Shown here: in pieces, positions 5,813-6,848 of the stretch | Layout: every line of letters starts with the position of its first letter | Position numbering within the stretch: position 1 is the stretch's first letter | Origin: Bacillota bacterium | GTDB lineage: Bacteria > Bacillota > Clostridia > Christensenellales > CAG-138 | Direction: 5' to 3' | Length of the DNA stretch: 6,848 bases | Assembly: GCA_023435855.1 (NCBI GenBank) | Contig: JAEZLG010000083.1 | Location: 1-6,848, forward strand | Program-made: the position numbers and the translations under genes | The notes under the pieces: model-generated | The model's input: only the letters and a program-made list of their open reading frames with translations | Databases searched by the model: none | What the model was told of the DNA's origin: nothing

Positions 5813-6848
5813 GGTTGTAAAAAGGCTTGCGGCATTTCTTGTTGCGCTTTTATTGCTCTTTGCCTTTGGCTGCAAAAAAGCCGAAGAGCCGCTGTCGAGC
5901 GCACCCGTTGTTTTGCCTACGCCTACCACAGAACCTCTGCCCGCGCAGGGCGGGGAGCTGAACCTACCCATGCCTGCAAACGCAGACCATCTGGACCCAC
6001 TAAGCGTTAACACCGAGGAAATGCTCAACGTTTTTTCTCTCATTTTTGAGGGGCTTTTGAGCGTAGACCAAACAAGTACACTTGTTGCCGGGCTTGCTGA
6101 AACATGGTCGAGTGATGAAAGCGGCAAGGTCTGGACGCTTAAATTAAGAAACAGCGCCCACTGGCACGACACCGGCGAGAAGGTCACATCAGCCGATGTG
6201 AAGTATACCTACGACAGGCTTTTTTCCATGTCGTCGTCCTACTACAGTTACTATGCAGGAAAAATTCAAAACGTGGAAGCGATAGACGAATACACCGTGC
6301 GTGTTACCATGAAATCAGCGGGCATAGCTTCACTGTACGCGCTTATCGTACCCATCATGCGCGCAGATTCCTCTTCCGCTGCAACACCCATAGGAACGGG
6401 TCCGTTTAAAGCAATACATTCCTCCTCAACGCTGCTTACACTGGTTGCAAACGACGAATGGTGGAAGCAAAGGCCTTATATCGATACCATCCATTTTGTT
6501 GCGCGAGACAACAATGAAACAGCGCTTGCTTCCTACGCTGCGGGGCAGCTCGACATGGTGCCTACCTCTGCTGTTACGGCAGGTAAATACCGTGAGGAGG
6601 GCATCACGACCGTATACGATATCCTCACACAAAATGCTGAGTTTCTGTTTTTGAATAGCTCCAATACCGCACTCAAAAACATTAACGTTCGCATGGCGCT
6701 TGCATACGGTATCGATCGCAGCAATATCATTACCAATGTCTACATGAACCGCGCGCAGGCATGCGATGTGCCCATTGCCCCGGATTCATGGCTTTATGAT
6801 TCCGCATCCAAGGTGTACGATTATGACCCCCACCGAGCACTTGCGCTC
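5781..6848 (+). CDS. Family 5 extracellular solute-binding lipoprotein (oligopeptide type), 5' part
   Basis: The frame is open from ATG 5781 to the window edge, 356 codons of a protein that in this family usually has 500-600 residues. It is the substrate-binding subunit of an ABC importer for peptides, nickel or related solutes. A long basic n-region (1-15) and hydrophobic stretch (16-29) end in a lipobox-like AFGC, with Cys31 the expected lipidated residue; Ala at -3 and Phe at -2 are less common than Leu and Ala/Ser. A Pro/Thr-rich linker (about 37-57) follows. Family landmarks are FEGLLSVD (89-96), LAETWSSDESGKVWTLKLR (105-123), WHDTGEKVTSADVKYTYDRL (128-147), AIDEYTVRVTMK (167-178), IGTGPFKA (204-211), AAGQLDMV (253-260) and NVRMALAYGIDRSNIITNVY (302-321). 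Permease and ATPase genes may lie downstream but are not visible. The substrate cannot be inferred. The 32-nt overlap with the transglycosylase gene suggests co-transcription and coupling. Confidence 0.9.
   Translation, partial: MKRSLEKPAHKVVKRLAAFLVALLLLFAFGCKKAEEPLSSAPVVLPTPTTEPLPAQGGELNLPMPANADHLDPLSVNTEEMLNVFSLIFEGLLSVDQTSTLVAGLAETWSSDESGKVWTLKLRNSAHWHDTGEKVTSADVKYTYDRLFSMSSSYYSYYAGKIQNVEAIDEYTVRVTMKSAGIASLYALIVPIMRADSSSAATPIGTGPFKAIHSSSTLLTLVANDEWWKQRPYIDTIHFVARDNNETALASYAAGQLDMVPTSAVTAGKYREEGITTVYDILTQNAEFLFLNSSNTALKNINVRMALAYGIDRSNIITNVYMNRAQACDVPIAPDSWLYDSASKVYDYDPHRALAL

Noticed and set aside
5807..6187. A 126-codon - strand open frame opposite the lipoprotein gene
   Set aside because: The + strand frame shows a continuous family 5 solute-binding protein with signal peptide, so this is a shadow.

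Overview
The window carries a stretch of chromosomal housekeeping genes, all on the + strand, from what looks like a Gram-positive Bacillota bacterium, probably a member of the Clostridia. The taxonomic call rests on four things: an Amidase_6-type secreted enzyme, a pyrimidine-nucleoside phosphorylase with a lysine at position 108, a DNA polymerase I whose proofreading domain has lost its catalytic residues (as in Bacillus relatives), and strong AGGAGG-like ribosome binding sites. No species can be named from the sequence alone. I see no mobile element, CRISPR array, tRNA or rRNA.

Layout. (1) 1-473: the 3' part of a gene for an Amidase_6 (papain-like) domain, closed by a hairpin terminator at 476-506. 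(2) 474-649: a 176-nt gap that is densely organised. It holds a probable sigma-A promoter (505-533) starting right at the end of the upstream terminator. A structured leader of about 110 nt follows, containing a second, GC-rich intrinsic terminator with a six-T run (585-624) before the next start codon. This is the most interesting part of the window: it looks like a transcription attenuator or unclassified riboswitch-like leader, or alternatively a small RNA of about 85 nt. (3) 650-1963: pyrimidine-nucleoside phosphorylase (pdp). (4) 2029-4599: DNA polymerase I (polA), 65 nt downstream. (5) 4599-5198: dephospho-CoA kinase (coaE), overlapping the polA stop as TGATG. (6) 5201-5812: a membrane-anchored lytic transglycosylase. 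(7) 5781 to the window end: a family 5 extracellular solute-binding lipoprotein (peptide/oligopeptide type), overlapping the previous gene by 32 nt and cut off by the window edge.

How the genes work together. polA through the solute-binding lipoprotein are so tightly packed, with overlaps or 2-nt gaps, that they almost certainly form one transcription unit; pdp may be its first gene. The cytoplasmic products cover pyrimidine nucleoside salvage, DNA repair/replication and coenzyme A synthesis. The last two products act at the cell surface, on peptidoglycan and on uptake of a peptide-like solute. A functional link between those two, such as recovery of released wall peptides, is only an inference. 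The core genes look ordinary; the leader upstream of pdp is where I would look for something undescribed.
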